From Acanthococcus lagerstroemiae (lineage: Eukaryota; Arthropoda; Insecta; Hemiptera; Eriococcidae): a stretch of DNA of 64,000 nt. Below the pieces are notes generated by a model that saw nothing but the letters and a program-made list of their open reading frames with translations, searched no databases and was not told the DNA's origin. The stretch spans positions 17,443,312 through 17,507,311 of the forward strand of contig CM063113.1 of the NCBI GenBank assembly GCA_031841125.1, in the 5' to 3' direction. Positions 22,151 to 33,416 of the stretch are shown here, in pieces. A program made the translations under genes and the position numbers. The number at the start of each line of letters is the position of its first letter. The first letter of the stretch is position 1.

Positions 22151-22392
22151 ACAGAATAATGGAATTATGTAAAGAATTAAGCGGAAATAAAAAGAAGAAG
22201 GCAACGACGTTCATTCGATATGTAGATGATTAATTTTACAATAACGTTTATCTGCTTATGCCTACAGGCGCAAGAGCAGCTAGGCAACCGTCTTCTCTCG
22301 CTTTTTCCGTTGTTACGCATCTAGCCTAGCCTTTTACGAAGTAATATATATTTGTGGAAATGGCAAATGTGAGTTTTGATTCTGAACCCTTC

Positions 22393-22936
22393 ATATCATC
22401 CATTATGCGACATGAACTTGGTTAACATGGATTATAATACATCAAAAATTGATTTGGACCACTTTTTGCAGTGAGCCGCCTTCGTAGAACCGCCGTGGAC
22501 AATGGCTCGCTGATGGCAATTCTCGACGAATATGCTTGTGGAAGTAAGAATGACCCCTGCTTAGAAATGGGCATGAGGATGTAAAGAGCAGGCAATACTG
22601 GCTGTGGTCCCCGAAGACAAATACAACGTTTAAAAGGCATGCCATTATCAAATTCTTCCTCATTTACCTGTCTTTTGCTTAGTATCATTTTTTTCTTTCG
22701 TGTTCATTTCTTTCGTTTTTACCAGTTTTTATCGCTACTTGACGCAGTCAGAAAAGTTAGGTCCTATTCTCAGGCGAATAATCTCGACTAAATACGCGAG
22801 TCTTTTTTTTTTACCTACTTAATTTACGGCAGCAAATGAAGAACATTTCCCGTTATTTGGTAAGTGCCCCGGATATTGAACGCGAGATGATGGTCAATTA
22901 ATGTAAATGAGCAAATAAACTAAAAAATATTTCCGG
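22393..22936. other. Gene-free stretch
   Basis: Contains overlapping minus-strand ORFs of 73-88 residues (22,422-22,688) in two frames with no recognisable domain. Nothing else supported. Confidence 0.35.
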
Positions 22937-23940
22937 GGTATAGAGGAGGGTGGGGCGAAAGTCCGCTATGGGGTAAAAGTCCTATCGCTTTTATTTTTAA
23001 TTAAACTGTATACAAATGCCATGTTTTGTTGATTTTAGTATGTTGGCAACACGGTTCACGTTTGTATACAATTTCAATGCTCCATGTCTAGTATAAAAAC
23101 CACAATGCCAAAAAAATTTTGTTTCCCACAACTTTCGACGAAATATTTTCTCATTTTGGAAAGGTGATTTGAAGTTATCCACAGAGTTGCATATGAGTCA
23201 CGGGTTTAAAATTGAATCATGGTTAGGTAAGTAATTAATTTTGACAATTGGTTTCTTTATTACATTCATACTTTTTATATCAGAAATCATTTCATCAGTA
23301 ATGTGCCACTGGGGCAAAAGTCCGCACTGGCTATTGGGGCGAAAGTCCTCTTCGATTTTTGATCATTTCTTCTCATTTTAGGAATTATATAAACGTATAA
23401 TAGGTGTATCTGACAAAAAAGCAATAATTTGACAAATTCTCGAAGATTCTAAATCTAGGAGAGCACTGGATGAAAGCATCCGTAGTATTTTGCCAGTAGT
23501 TATGAATTGGAGGAGTCTGCGTTAAGGAAACGTTTGAAAACTAAGCTTATTATCATTATTTTTTTGAATTCCAGACTCCTGGATGCAAACTTATTGCTAG
23601 CCAGCGAATTGTAGCGAATTGAGAATGAATGAATTTCAGTGTACACATGGGTGCAAATCGCGAGCGAGTGAAATGGAAATATTCTCGAGTGAAGAAGGCC
23701 GAATCTCAAGAAACAGATGTGTACACAGGCAAGGCTGCGATTGCATGCGAATAAGAAATGCGGTGAAAGGATTTAGGTCATGTTATATTGAATCCTTTAG
23801 ACCGGACCATTTTATCGACGTTGACTTTTTGCCATCTTCTGTGACTGATAAAAACGATAAAGATGAAGAACTTGATGAAATCGTTTCTGTTAAAGGAGTC
23901 GAAGAGCTGGTTATCGATTGAAGAAGGTTTGGAAGAACCC
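22937..23940. other. Possible end of an unidentified DNA transposon
   Basis: The phrase GGGGCGAAAGTCC occurs at about 22,953 and 23,336, with variants GGGGTAAAAGTCC and GGGGCAAAAGTCC at about 22,971 and 23,312. Such repeated motifs are often found near DNA-transposon termini. No matching inverted right end was found in the window, so this is a single-ended suggestion. Confidence 0.3.
23619..23921 (+). CDS. Small Cys-rich ORF, unrecognised
   Basis: The 100-residue ORF has clustered Cys and His residues in its first half ('CTHGCKSRASEMEIFSSEEG', then 'RCVHRQGCDC') and an acidic C-terminus ('KNDKDEELDEIV'). A basic or Cys-rich start with an acidic tail is seen at the end of some transposon proteins, but I cannot name the family. 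The preceding 'GGGGCGAAAGTCC' motifs make an element origin plausible. It may equally be a chance ORF. Confidence 0.25.
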   Translation: MRMNEFQCTHGCKSRASEMEIFSSEEGRISRNRCVHRQGCDCMRIRNAVKGFRSCYIESFRPDHFIDVDFLPSSVTDKNDKDEELDEIVSVKGVEELVID

Positions 23941-25110
23941 CAAAATGCTGACCTTAGGTGTTCTTTGTATTATCATTTTCTTTTTGCTTATCACTTCCTT
24001 GAATGTCTCTTATGACTGTCCAACTCTCTATATCCAGTAGTTTGCTTTTAATGAGTGTTTGGAAAGTACATAATTCTCCTTCACCTTCTAGACCTTCTAG
24101 TCGGATGAGCCTGTCGCGGTGTGGGACTGCTTTTGCCAAATTCAGCCTCAGCTCCAAACAGAGCAGCTGGTGATTGGTATTACAGACTGCCCCAGATGCG
24201 TTTTGATATTTTTGACTGCTGATTTCCATCTTCCTCTTATAATAACATAGTCAATCTGATTCTAATGTTGGCCGACTAGTGAAGTCCACATATATAATTT
24301 TCTCAGATGTTGTTTGAAGAAAGTGTTGGTGACAATCAGGTTGTTATCTTGGCTCTTGGCAGAATTTGGTCAACTTTTCTCCACACTCATTTCTTTTGCC
24401 TAGTCCAAAGTGGCCAACTGCTCTACCTGGTGTTTCTTCATAGCCTACCTTAGCATTTAAGTCCTCCATCACTAGCATAAGGTCACTGCGTGGCAGGGCC
24501 TGTATTTTGTGTTCCAACGCATTATAAAATCTTCGCAGTCCGCTTCACTGGCGTCCAATGTTGGGGCATAAGCCTGGATTATGTTATTACCATGATCTGT
24601 TGGTTAACTGGTTTGAAATTCGTAACGGTATCGCTCCATGTCCTAGTAAGTAGCACTGCAATGTCTCTGCGCGAGCCAGAGTTGCTTTTGGAAGGGTGTT
24701 TCCAGATGAGGTATAAAAATGGCTCGCGCTTCTCCAATGAGCCTCTGCTAGGCCTCGGATGGAAAATTTGTATCCATTTTGTTCTTGCTTGATAATCTGC
24801 AGCTTTCCCGCAAAGCCGAGGCCCCAAATATTCCATGTTCCTATTAGGTGCGTCCAGTTTATAATTGGGATAACTTTTTTGTTTGCAGTTACTCCCCCAG
24901 AAATCCGAACAGGGAGCTATTTAGGTCCCCGGAATACTTAACGGCGAACAATATCATGGCTAGTTCTCTTCGGATATAATACTTGGAGTGGTTTTTGTTT
25001 GCCTTCTCCAAGCCCCTTTAGTCACCTCTTACAATAGGCTGGGGCGCCGTGGGGATATTCTGCTACCAATCCCCACGCAGGAATCTACTTCCAGTGAATT
25101 TTTTCACTTG
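23941..25110 (-). pseudogene. LINE 5' UTR and endonuclease domain, broken
   Basis: On the minus strand the 5' part (about 25,080 down to 24,880) carries the insect LINE leader 'GGGGATTGGTAGCAGAATAT', 'CCCCACGGCGCCCC' and 'AGAGGTGACTAAAGGGGCTT'. An APE endonuclease follows across changing frames: a 'GTWNIWGLGFAGK' start, 'FYNALEHKIQALPRSDLMLV' and 'MEDLNAKVGYEETPGRAVGH' (the usual G-D-x-N-A-K motif is altered to E-D). It ends with 'QLLCLELRLNLAK' from the SDH-region block. No RT follows. Several stops and frame shifts make it a dead 5' fragment. It resembles the endonuclease-RT proteins often annotated as craniofacial development protein 2-like in insects. Confidence 0.78.
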
Positions 25111-27739
25111 TAAAACCCGAAATAAAGGCATATCATGCTTAATTACAACAACGCACTAACAAATTCTTTGTAACCTTCTCTCTAACTCGGCTAATCATCG
25201 AATGCCTTCTCTGCCTCAGTATCTCTTTTTATATAGCCGGCATCTCCTACCGCTTAGCAGAAGATTCAGTGGGGAGAACCGCTTTTCGGTTGGATGGTGT
25301 GAAATACAGAAACAGTGTTGACTAACATACATCTGAAAAATATATTTTTTCTTATCAGTTCTTATGTTGCATTAGGAACAGTTGCATTGCTTTATGATGC
25401 GTTATCACATCTTCCATTATTTAATTCGAAACGATTAGATAAGAATTAGCAGTACAATGAACACCTGTTACTTCATTCTTTATTTTCCAATTAACTCTGT
25501 AGACCGTGAGATTGTCCACTTCCGTGGGCTTGTTACTGAAATATATTGCTTCGATGATTATTTTCTGCTCCTAATCAGCTTCTTCCAAATTCAAGTCTCC
25601 AATTGGGTTAAAATGTCCATTTTACGCTACCAATTCAAAATAATTTCTAATTCTATTACACCAGTTAGTTACACAGACGTGCAGACAGGAGGTGAAGCTG
25701 AAAGTGCAGACGATCTGCTAAATTATACAGCGTATCCATCAGCTGCACGCGAATTTATCACCGCGAGCATCAAACATCGACTTATAAGGGAACTGTTTTG
25801 ATTTTAATTAAGATAAAAGTAAAATGAATCACGAGCGGTGGAACAAAGAGGCAGCCATTTTTTAGAAAGTCAAATAAGCAGATTCACCTCTGAGTGGCTG
25901 CGTCTCGCAAATGTTTATTCATCTTTTAAGCTTGCCGAGGAGGAAGTTCGAAGCGTTTATCTCAACTGACACATCTCTTCATTGTAGAATGCAGGCGGCC
26001 CAGCTCTTTCAGTGAAAAGTGATATCTTTTTTTTCTCTCTCTCCAGACTCTGGCGACTTACGCCGAGCTCAGTTCGGTTCGCAAGAAATTTCAGTCAATT
26101 GGCGCGGCGCGTTTTCCGCGAACCTACACGAGACAAATAGTCGACACGAAGGCGAATGAAAAAAATGAAAAATACAACTGAGACCAAATAATTAATTAAA
26201 TTTTTAGAACCCGAAAATTATTACGGTCTCTGGAATAATTTCGTTTTAATTTAGCACTTTGAAAATCTCGCCCCGCTGGGTGTACATAAAATAAAGTGGA
26301 AAACCCGCGCGCGCGTTTAATTTGGAAGTATATAGCGCTCAGAGATTCGGCGAAAAAGACGCGCAGCTCGAATCCCTTTTTCTTTCTTATAATAAAATAC
26401 GTTCTTCGTCGCGAAACTAAATTTAGGACTGTTGACATTTCAAACATATTTCAAATCCTCGCCTCCTGAACGTCAAAAGACTCAAGTGCGCTGATATCCA
26501 AAAAATCCATCGTGCCACTGCGTTTAATTTCATTTCCCGAGGCAGCGAGATGGAGTAGCCGGAAATGTCGAGTCGAACGTTTTTTGGACACCCGCTATAG
26601 TGAATTCGTTTACGTCAGGTGATCCTCGCTAGCTGTATGAAATATATGAGTTATTGGGTTCATTAGGGATGCACTTCTGCCGCAGTTCGACCTCTCAAAG
26701 CTTGCCAAACCCAAGACTCATTATTGAAAACTTTGAGACCGAAAGAAGGAAATATAGGTTGTGAAAAAGGAGAAAAATTTTCCAGGCCCGATATAACAAT
26801 AAGAACTGATAATTGACGCGGCTGTGCCTACCATTTCCAAAATGTAAGAGAATTCAAATAGAATTGCGATCATAGGCGTACTTCTCACTTCGCCTTCATA
26901 CGCCAGTTAACAGCATCCAATCGAGTAGGTTATTTGTCTGAATCCTGATTCTCCTGGATTCGGTTCCGGTGACTTAAAGGTTGAAAAAATATCACTACTA
27001 TTGTAAAATAATGGGATAAAGTACCAGTTATAAACAGTTTCGTAGAAGTGGCGTAACAGCTTCAATTTACACATTTCTTCAGGCTCAGTTGAACGTGTAA
27101 GGCTTTGATTACACAGTACCTATATGCGGGAATGTCGTCTCTCGCTTCCAAATTTAGACCCTTGTGATTTTTTTCCTCATAGGCAGTTGCGTTCGATTTT
27201 CAGACAGGTCACAAGGTTTCAGACAGGCCACAAGGGCCAGGTGGAGAAACTCATAATTTATAGAACAATTATTACGGTTAATTTTAGTACGCACTCTTTT
27301 ACTTCAAAATCGACCCAACCCTCCCCTACATATTCATAAGAATGAAAAAGATTGGCCTTCTTTTTCAAAGGGTGGGCCCTACTCCTTGAAACTGGCTTAT
27401 TTTTCACTCTTTACGCACAATAATATCGAGGAACGGTTAACACTGTACGTTCAGGCGCGGATTCAGACAATCATGAGAGGGATGGCAGAAGGAAAAGTGC
27501 ACGAAGTGCACTCACGCGTGGAAGTTGTTTTGCCGCACTCTCCCCCTACTATTTTCCCCTCCTCTCATCACCATTTTATGTGGGAATTTCCCACCCCTCC
27601 CGTTTTCGTGGATCCGCGCCTGTATTTTCAATTGGGATGTTTGTCAGGGTTGTCTGTGTCTGTTTTTTTTTAGTTCCCCTGCATTGAACTCTGCAACTCG
27701 ATCACATACAGAGATGTTCTTTCAAGATGATTCTCAAGA
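25111..27739. other. Gene-free stretch with a CG-rich segment
   Basis: No supported gene. The part from about 26,040 to 26,560 is richer in CG than its surroundings and follows a strong polypyrimidine tract ending in CAG (about 26,025-26,045). The sequence after it stays open for about 45 codons, so an old host exon cannot be excluded, but there is no other support. Short ORFs (25,457-25,801, 27,386-27,673) show no domain. Confidence 0.35.
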
Positions 27740-28062
27740 TGATCCACGATATTAGCATTTGGACACACTCCTGTACGTGCGCTAGTATCGTGATGAAAAG
27801 ATGATCGGGGTATTCTTATCATAAAAGCATGTACAAGTAAAATGCGAGCTCTAGCATCTTCAATATTGTTTTTTATGGAAAACTGAAGAGAACTGAAGTG
27901 TCAGCCTTTATCATTTCCTTTCAGATGAGCCCAATTTCAGTTGTTTTTTTTAGAACATTTTTGTCACTAATCACCTTTTTGTCCAAATACACCAATCAGC
28001 GCGTCACATTTCATTAGGCAGCTAGAGAGCGATTCTTTAGCATCCAAACGCGAATAGTCCAC
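27740..28062 (-). repeat. Dispersed repeat B, copy 1
   Basis: The reverse complement of this segment aligns with 51,655-51,965. Shared blocks include GCTAAA(A/G)A(A/G)TCGCTCTCT, 'CCTAATGAAATG', 'GGGCTCATC(T/C)GAAAGGAAATG' and 'CTAGCGCAC.TACAGGAGTG'. Non-coding; family unknown. Confidence 0.65.
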
Positions 28063-28094
28063 CGAAATGTATCAAGACGAACACTTTGTACTCG

Positions 28095-28256
28095 TATAGA
28101 AAATCTACCAAGATAATTTACCAAAATAATCTACTTAGATAGCCCACCTATATGATTTACTTATGTATATAGAATCTACTTTCATAATCTACCTAACTGA
28201 TCTACTAAAATGATTTACCAGGAAGATCAATTAAGCTAGTCTACCCATATAATTAG
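28095..28256. repeat. Degenerate short tandem repeat
   Basis: The motif 'ATAATCTACC' and variants (AATTTACC, ATGATTTAC, TGATCTAC) recur about every 14-20 bp across the stretch. It looks like an old, decayed minisatellite. Confidence 0.5.
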
Positions 28257-28468
28257 GGGAGGACCGGGCACAAAGGATTATTAGCTAAGCGTGGACGTAC
28301 ACAGCTTGAAATCTTACCAGCCAGAATGAATGAAATTTTATGGTCATGTACATATAAATTTAGTCTAGTGGTCAGGGACGCACCGATAATGAAAAGGGGC
28401 AATTCCCCCCCCCCCTGTAAGAATTTTTCACTCAGCAGTTGGGGAAATTTACTACTTTAGTAATGAGT

Positions 28469-29216
28469 CCCGTTAAACCATGTTGACCATCGATTTTGAG
28501 TCGACTTGGAGTCGTTAGGTAGTGTCGACCTAAAATCGACTGGAATATGACGTCGAATTAAGGTCTTCACAAAAGTTCGTCGAAATGGAGTCGATTCTTA
28601 AACTAAATCGACCGCTAACTGATGTCGCTTCGAGGGCGAAATGGAGTCGAAATTAAAGTCATGTGTGCTAGTTAATTTCGACTCCATTTCGCCGTCATAT
28701 CCAGGTCGAAATGCAGTCTAATTCAAAAGTCATGTGTGTTAGGTACTCAATTTCTGCTTAATTTCGCCGTCGACTTGAAGTCGAAAGTCAGTCGAATTTT
28801 ATTACGTTACATCGATAACATTTCTCAACGGCATTTACCCGAAATCGACTTCATGTCGACGTAGATTTACAGTCCACGAAAAAGCTAATTACCCCCAATC
28901 GACTGAATCTCGACGTTGATTTAAGGCTTTTGGGAAATCATATACTCAAATTCGACTCGATGTAGCCGTGGATTTACAGTGTATGGAATGACATTTACCC
29001 AGAGTCGACTCAATTTCGACGTAGATTTGAAGTGCTATAAATTTCATGTCGACCTGATTTCGACGTCGATACGCAGTCAAGTTGAGTCGATTTGTATAGT
29101 CGACAACTCCGTATTTCGACGCGGAGTCGACGTAGCCAATGAGTTGATTCTAAATCGTGAAATGGTCGATTTGACGTCACATCGACGTCGATTCGCGGTC
29201 GACATGGCGTAACGGG
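28469..29216. mobile_element. TCGA-rich 748 bp inverted-repeat element
   Basis: The ends are CCCGTTAAACCATGTTGACC and, in complement on the right, CCCGTTACGCCATGTCGACC: 17 of 20 match. The whole interior is packed with TCGA and GTCGAC words on both strands, including a 53 bp tandem array at 28,841-29,078. It has no coding capacity. No clear target duplication was found, so the superfamily is unknown. Confidence 0.65.
28841..29078. repeat. 53 bp tandem repeat array
   Basis: Units of the form 'AATCGACT..AT.TCGACGT.GATTTACAGT' begin near 28,843, 28,896, 28,949, 29,002 and 29,047, a period close to 53 bp with the last unit shorter. This lies inside the TCGA-rich element. Confidence 0.65.
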
Positions 29217-29574
29217 ATTGGGAAAACTGAACATTTGGACTTTTATGTTTTTTACCAGGATGAAAGTAAGGGAGCGGGGGCAGGTTGTCCCCTCCAAGCC
29301 TCCACACCAGAGTTGGGAAATTTTAGTACGAGTATATGGTACAAAGGTTGAGAAAATCGAACAAGTCAAAAGGTATTTATATCCATTATAAAAAAATATT
29401 GATACTTGGGAATTTTGAATTGAGTCAGTTGGGATTTTATCTACCCCTCTCCCTCCTCCTCACAGATAAATTCTTCGCTACGTCCTTGCTAGAGTTTTCC
29501 AAAGTTTTGAGTTTTTCTGATGAAATGTTACCAGAGATTTTGACTAGTAAGTACAAGTTGTGGGAATGAGACTG

Positions 29575-29820
29575 AGGGAGGGGGGTGCACGAGTTCGACC
29601 GCTACACAAAAGGACATGGTTGTATGGATATCGTGCAAACATGTGGCTAGTAAATGAATTGCGGCTGCACACCTTCCGGCACAAAGAAGGAAAACTCTAA
29701 CGCAACACACCGAGGGGAAAGAACGGCAAACTACCCCGACTTACCCAGCACAGGAAAGTCGTGCGTCAGAAACCGCGACCGCCAACATCTGGCTACGGAT
29801 ACGGCACCTGACTGACTGAC
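29575..29820. repeat. Dispersed repeat A, copy 2
   Basis: The uninterrupted copy of the repeat at 10,640-11,470. It contains GAAAACTCTAACGCAACACA, 'AACGGCAAACTACCCCGACT' and 'GCGACCGCCAACATCTGGCT' in one continuous run, which shows that the MITE in the other copy is a later insertion. Confidence 0.65.
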
Positions 29821-30075
29821 ATCCAGGCAAGCGCTTTCCATAACGACGATTCTCGATGAAGCAGACTTTACCGTCCCAACACCGGTACTGCACCATTTAT
29901 TTATGAATTAACACACATTTATTAATTCTATGAAATATACAAATATAAGCATTTCAGCATTCAAGTTTCCAGTCAGAGCGAAGTGCCCTCAAGCAGTGAA
30001 AGTGACGCACTTGCTCGTCTAGTGTGAATACTCTTTCCTCTCCCGGCGGGCTCGCATGCTCATGATTCCTTATAG

Positions 30076-30643
30076 TCCGTTCCAAATAAGAATAGACTAA
30101 CGCAACACGCAATATTCGAGAAGTGATAGACAACGCGGTAGTCCGAGGGGCACGTCAGAAAAAACGGTCACACTGAAGGCGCACACGCACAAGTCATACC
30201 CGTGCGTCATTTCTCTGCAGGCACGCGAAGTTTCTCTTCAGAACTAGATTAAATTATTAATTGATCATCTCTCTGCTTCGCCTCATTTTCCAAACATCAT
30301 TATATGTGACATGTCAGGAGGAGAGGAACCAGTGCGCAAAAAAAAAAAAACATTTTTGTGATAACAACTGTGTTTTTGACTAATCTTTGGCCACTTTTTC
30401 GCAAGGTGTTGTCGAAAAAATTTAAAAAATGTTCCCAACCTGTTGTAAGTCTTCAAACTTGAGTGTCTCGGAACGTGAACACGTTATCAATTTTGTTTAC
30501 CCACTCTCCTGTAAAATTTACATTTTTGCACACAGATCCCTTTATTCCTGGTATGTCACGCATATGGAGCAGGTAACTTAACTATTCAGTGTGACGCGAA
30601 CATTTTGCTCTTTGAATTTTAGTCTATTCTTATTTGGAACAGA
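30076..30643. mobile_element. 568 bp MITE with perfect 22 bp TIRs
   Basis: GTTCCAAATAAGAATAGACT followed by AA lies at 30079-30100, and its perfect reverse complement lies at 30619-30640. The outer bases TCYGTTCC also agree. The interior is non-coding, with A-rich and CT-rich patches. I see no convincing target duplication, so the superfamily is open. Confidence 0.75.
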
Positions 30644-33337
30644 TTTTGGTTATTCTCTGGTTGAACGGACTATTCGGACCGAGCAAACAAGAACGACGAC
30701 AACAACGAATTAAATCATCAACAACAACGATGCAATGTTATTTTTATGCGAAAAAGAAAATCACTTGGATTTCGATAAAAGTTAGCTCATCTGAAAGGAA
30801 ATTTTATTTGCTATAAGGTATGTTCTTTTCAATTTTCCGTCAACCGCATTCACTTTCGAGATATTTAGAAAAAACATTAAAATTGTCATGAACTGCTGCG
30901 CTGAACTCTCCCTCTCCGCCCCCTTTTCCCTATCAGTTTTTCTTCAATCGATGCTAGCGAACCTACAATTTGCCTGGTCCAAATAGTCGTCTATTCTCGG
31001 CATCGCTCGGTATTTTTCGCGTCAGCCGGGGGAAACATAATGGAACGACTGGCCGCGCAGGTGGGGATGAGGAGGGATGGAGATAATAGTGACGAAATTT
31101 TCTCTTGCCATGGCTACAATTACCGTTGAGGACCACAAGTACCGGTGATTCCTTGGTTGGTTTCACTGTGTCAATGAAATGACAGAATCACTCGGTAAAA
31201 GTTTCCGTTTGAATCCACCCGGACAAATTACAAGCATATTGCGATTTGAATGGAGTTCCGTCCATAAGGCAAGAATATGTTTTCTTGGAAAAATTACGAG
31301 CGACGTATAAAGTCTGCCGGAATCATCGCTACAACAATCGTAAAATTTGAGAGCCTCGTTCCACCGAAGACAACGCGCCGACTTGTTTCTTGCCCTTTAA
31401 GGCAATAAATTCGGAGTTTTTCGACTGTACTACAGTGAGCCCGGATTCATGAGGATTGAAAATACAATTGGACTCGAACTTGTGCTGTTTCATTACATTT
31501 TCCAGAACGTCAAAAACTGATATACCTTTGACTGAGTAAACCCGTTAACTCGAGCGACGGACGTGGCTTCTAGCTTTCGAAATGATAAACTAGGATGTCG
31601 CCGCATAAATGATTTAAACCATTTTTCACCTAAAACATAACACACAATCGAGTGTAAGATATAATGATTCATTTTTTCCTAAATTTTACTTCAAGCGATG
31701 CGATGTACACTTACTAGCAGCTTCATTTTTGATTGCCATCTGGTACGCCATTTTTGGCATAAGTAGATCTGCTCGGGTCATTACAGATTTTTTTTTTTTA
31801 ATAAAATGAGTAAATGCTTGATCAAACTGCTAACTGCTTTCGATTTCTTCGGACAGATAAGGTTTTCTGGCGAGCTTTGTTGATGCAATATTCTCCGCTG
31901 GACCTTCTTTTTTCGATAAATAGGGCAACGAATCAGGAACGTGATGATACGAAGCTTTTTCGTAGCTAGACCGAATAACTTTTTGCATGTTTTCATCGCT
32001 CTATAGTTTTCATTTTCTAAAAATTAATGTTTACCGTAGATACTTAGTTCACAGAGACCATACGTAGAAATTGTCCCCCTTCTCATCCACCGCTATAAGC
32101 TCGCAGTCTCGTGAACAGACTTCCATATTTCATCTCGAAAAATGCGATAAATTTTTCGATAATGTTCACCGTCTCCGTTCCTGAAATACCCTTACGCCGA
32201 ACTGGAGGCTGAAACGACGAATAATTCATATTTACTATGCTGACTACTCGTGCGTACCAAACGATTAGCGTTATTTAATGAGTTTATAAACGACAGCTAT
32301 ACCGTGTATTAATTTTCCTTCATAATTGTAAACACTTGTTGCCAAGGAAATTTGTCTCCGCAGTTCGCACTTGTACGCAAGCACGCACGTGAACTCGGCC
32401 AGGTTTTCCTTTCTGGCCTCAATGGTTGATTTTATGAAACCTCGAGACATAGTGATCGAAAAAATTCGATGTCATCTGATCACCATCCATGATATAAAAT
32501 TTGCATGTTTGGTATATTGTACTCAGAAAAGCATAAATACACTGTCGGACAAAATTCTTTATTTGCCCGCCAAAATACGTTATTTATATTTTGATATCAA
32601 ATAAACGCACGCGAATGACTCGCGTTGAGGATATAATATTTTCATACTGTTTTCTATTTACGTCTGGTTCCGTAAAATACACAGCCATTCAGAAAATTGA
32701 GGGGAAAATTAAGTTTCCGAAAGTAGAGAAAAATCGACGTATCACAAGTCGAAACCGCGCTAACTCGAATTTCAAGGGAACAAGTGTAGCAAAATTTCCC
32801 AAAAGCCAGATGTCCCGTCCAAATTTCGGAATAAGAGCCCAAGAAGAAAACAGAGATCTCACCTGTAGGAAACTGCCGATAGTAGATGCCGACTGAGGGG
32901 GTTAATAACTCGTAATAACGAACGTTCAGCCTACTATCACCATACTCGTAGGTGTTTAACCACAGACTACCACCTAGCCCCACGGGAGTCTGGGCGAGTC
33001 CACGATGACCCCTGTCCCCAGTATACTCCATTAATGAAATAATGTTAAAGACCTGAACCACCAGAATGGACGTGAGTACTTGGGAACCCACTCTTCATGT
33101 CCCTGAACGAAAAGAGGTCCACCAAAGGGAAGATTAATTTAGAAACCAGTCCAGGGACGCCACGTACCATAAATCAAACACTTTGCATGGTGGTACGTCC
33201 ACGCATTTTCGATAAAATAAACAAAAAGATAAAGTTGTTCCAAATTCACCTTACCAAAATTATTTTAGAGTCATGTCAAACAGCACAAGAATTACGTGTA
33301 TTCTAAATTGAAAATAAAATTGAAAATTCATAATAAA

Positions 33338-33338
<1 letters not shown>
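30644..33338. other. Gene-free stretch
   Basis: No supported gene. A 145-residue minus-strand ORF (32,654-33,091) has no recognisable motif. At about 32,535 the string TACACTGTCGGACAAAATTC resembles, in complement, the presumed Tc1-family terminus seen at 9,236 and 39,857, so a Tc1-like end may start here. Confidence 0.35.

Positions 33339-33416
<78 letters not shown>
33339..33416. repeat. (AAT)n microsatellite
   Basis: An almost uninterrupted run of AAT trinucleotides, about 26 units. Confidence 0.95.

Larger units (their letters stand above)
19148..22356. mobile_element. 3.2 kb TIR element nested in the family P MITE
   Basis: It is bounded by GAAATG on both sides (19142-19147 and 22357-22362), a probable 5-6 bp target duplication. 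Imperfect inverted ends share CACAGATATA / CACAAATATA and, further in, 'CTAGATGCGTAACA' (about 19,177 and, in complement, about 22,312). It contains an hAT MITE (19,440-19,580) and a broken LINE (20.1-22.15 kb), and no transposase of its own is recognisable. Classification is open. Confidence 0.5.
18950..22392. mobile_element. Palindromic MITE (family P), copy interrupted by a 3.2 kb insertion
   Basis: The left end is GAAGGGTTCAGAGTCAAAAC and the right end is its reverse complement with one change. Both sides are flanked by ATAT (18946-18949 and 22393-22396). The left 200 bp (18,950-19,147) matches most of the short copy at 11,794-12,029, including both inner arms with the CACAGGCGCAGC motif. 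The remaining terminal piece, TGCCATTT..., is found only at 22,357-22,392, so the copy has been split by the element at 19,148-22,356. Confidence 0.75.

Noticed and set aside
32654..33091. 145-residue minus-strand ORF as a gene
   Set aside because: No motif recognised. Composition is ordinary and there is an overlapping ORF on the other strand.
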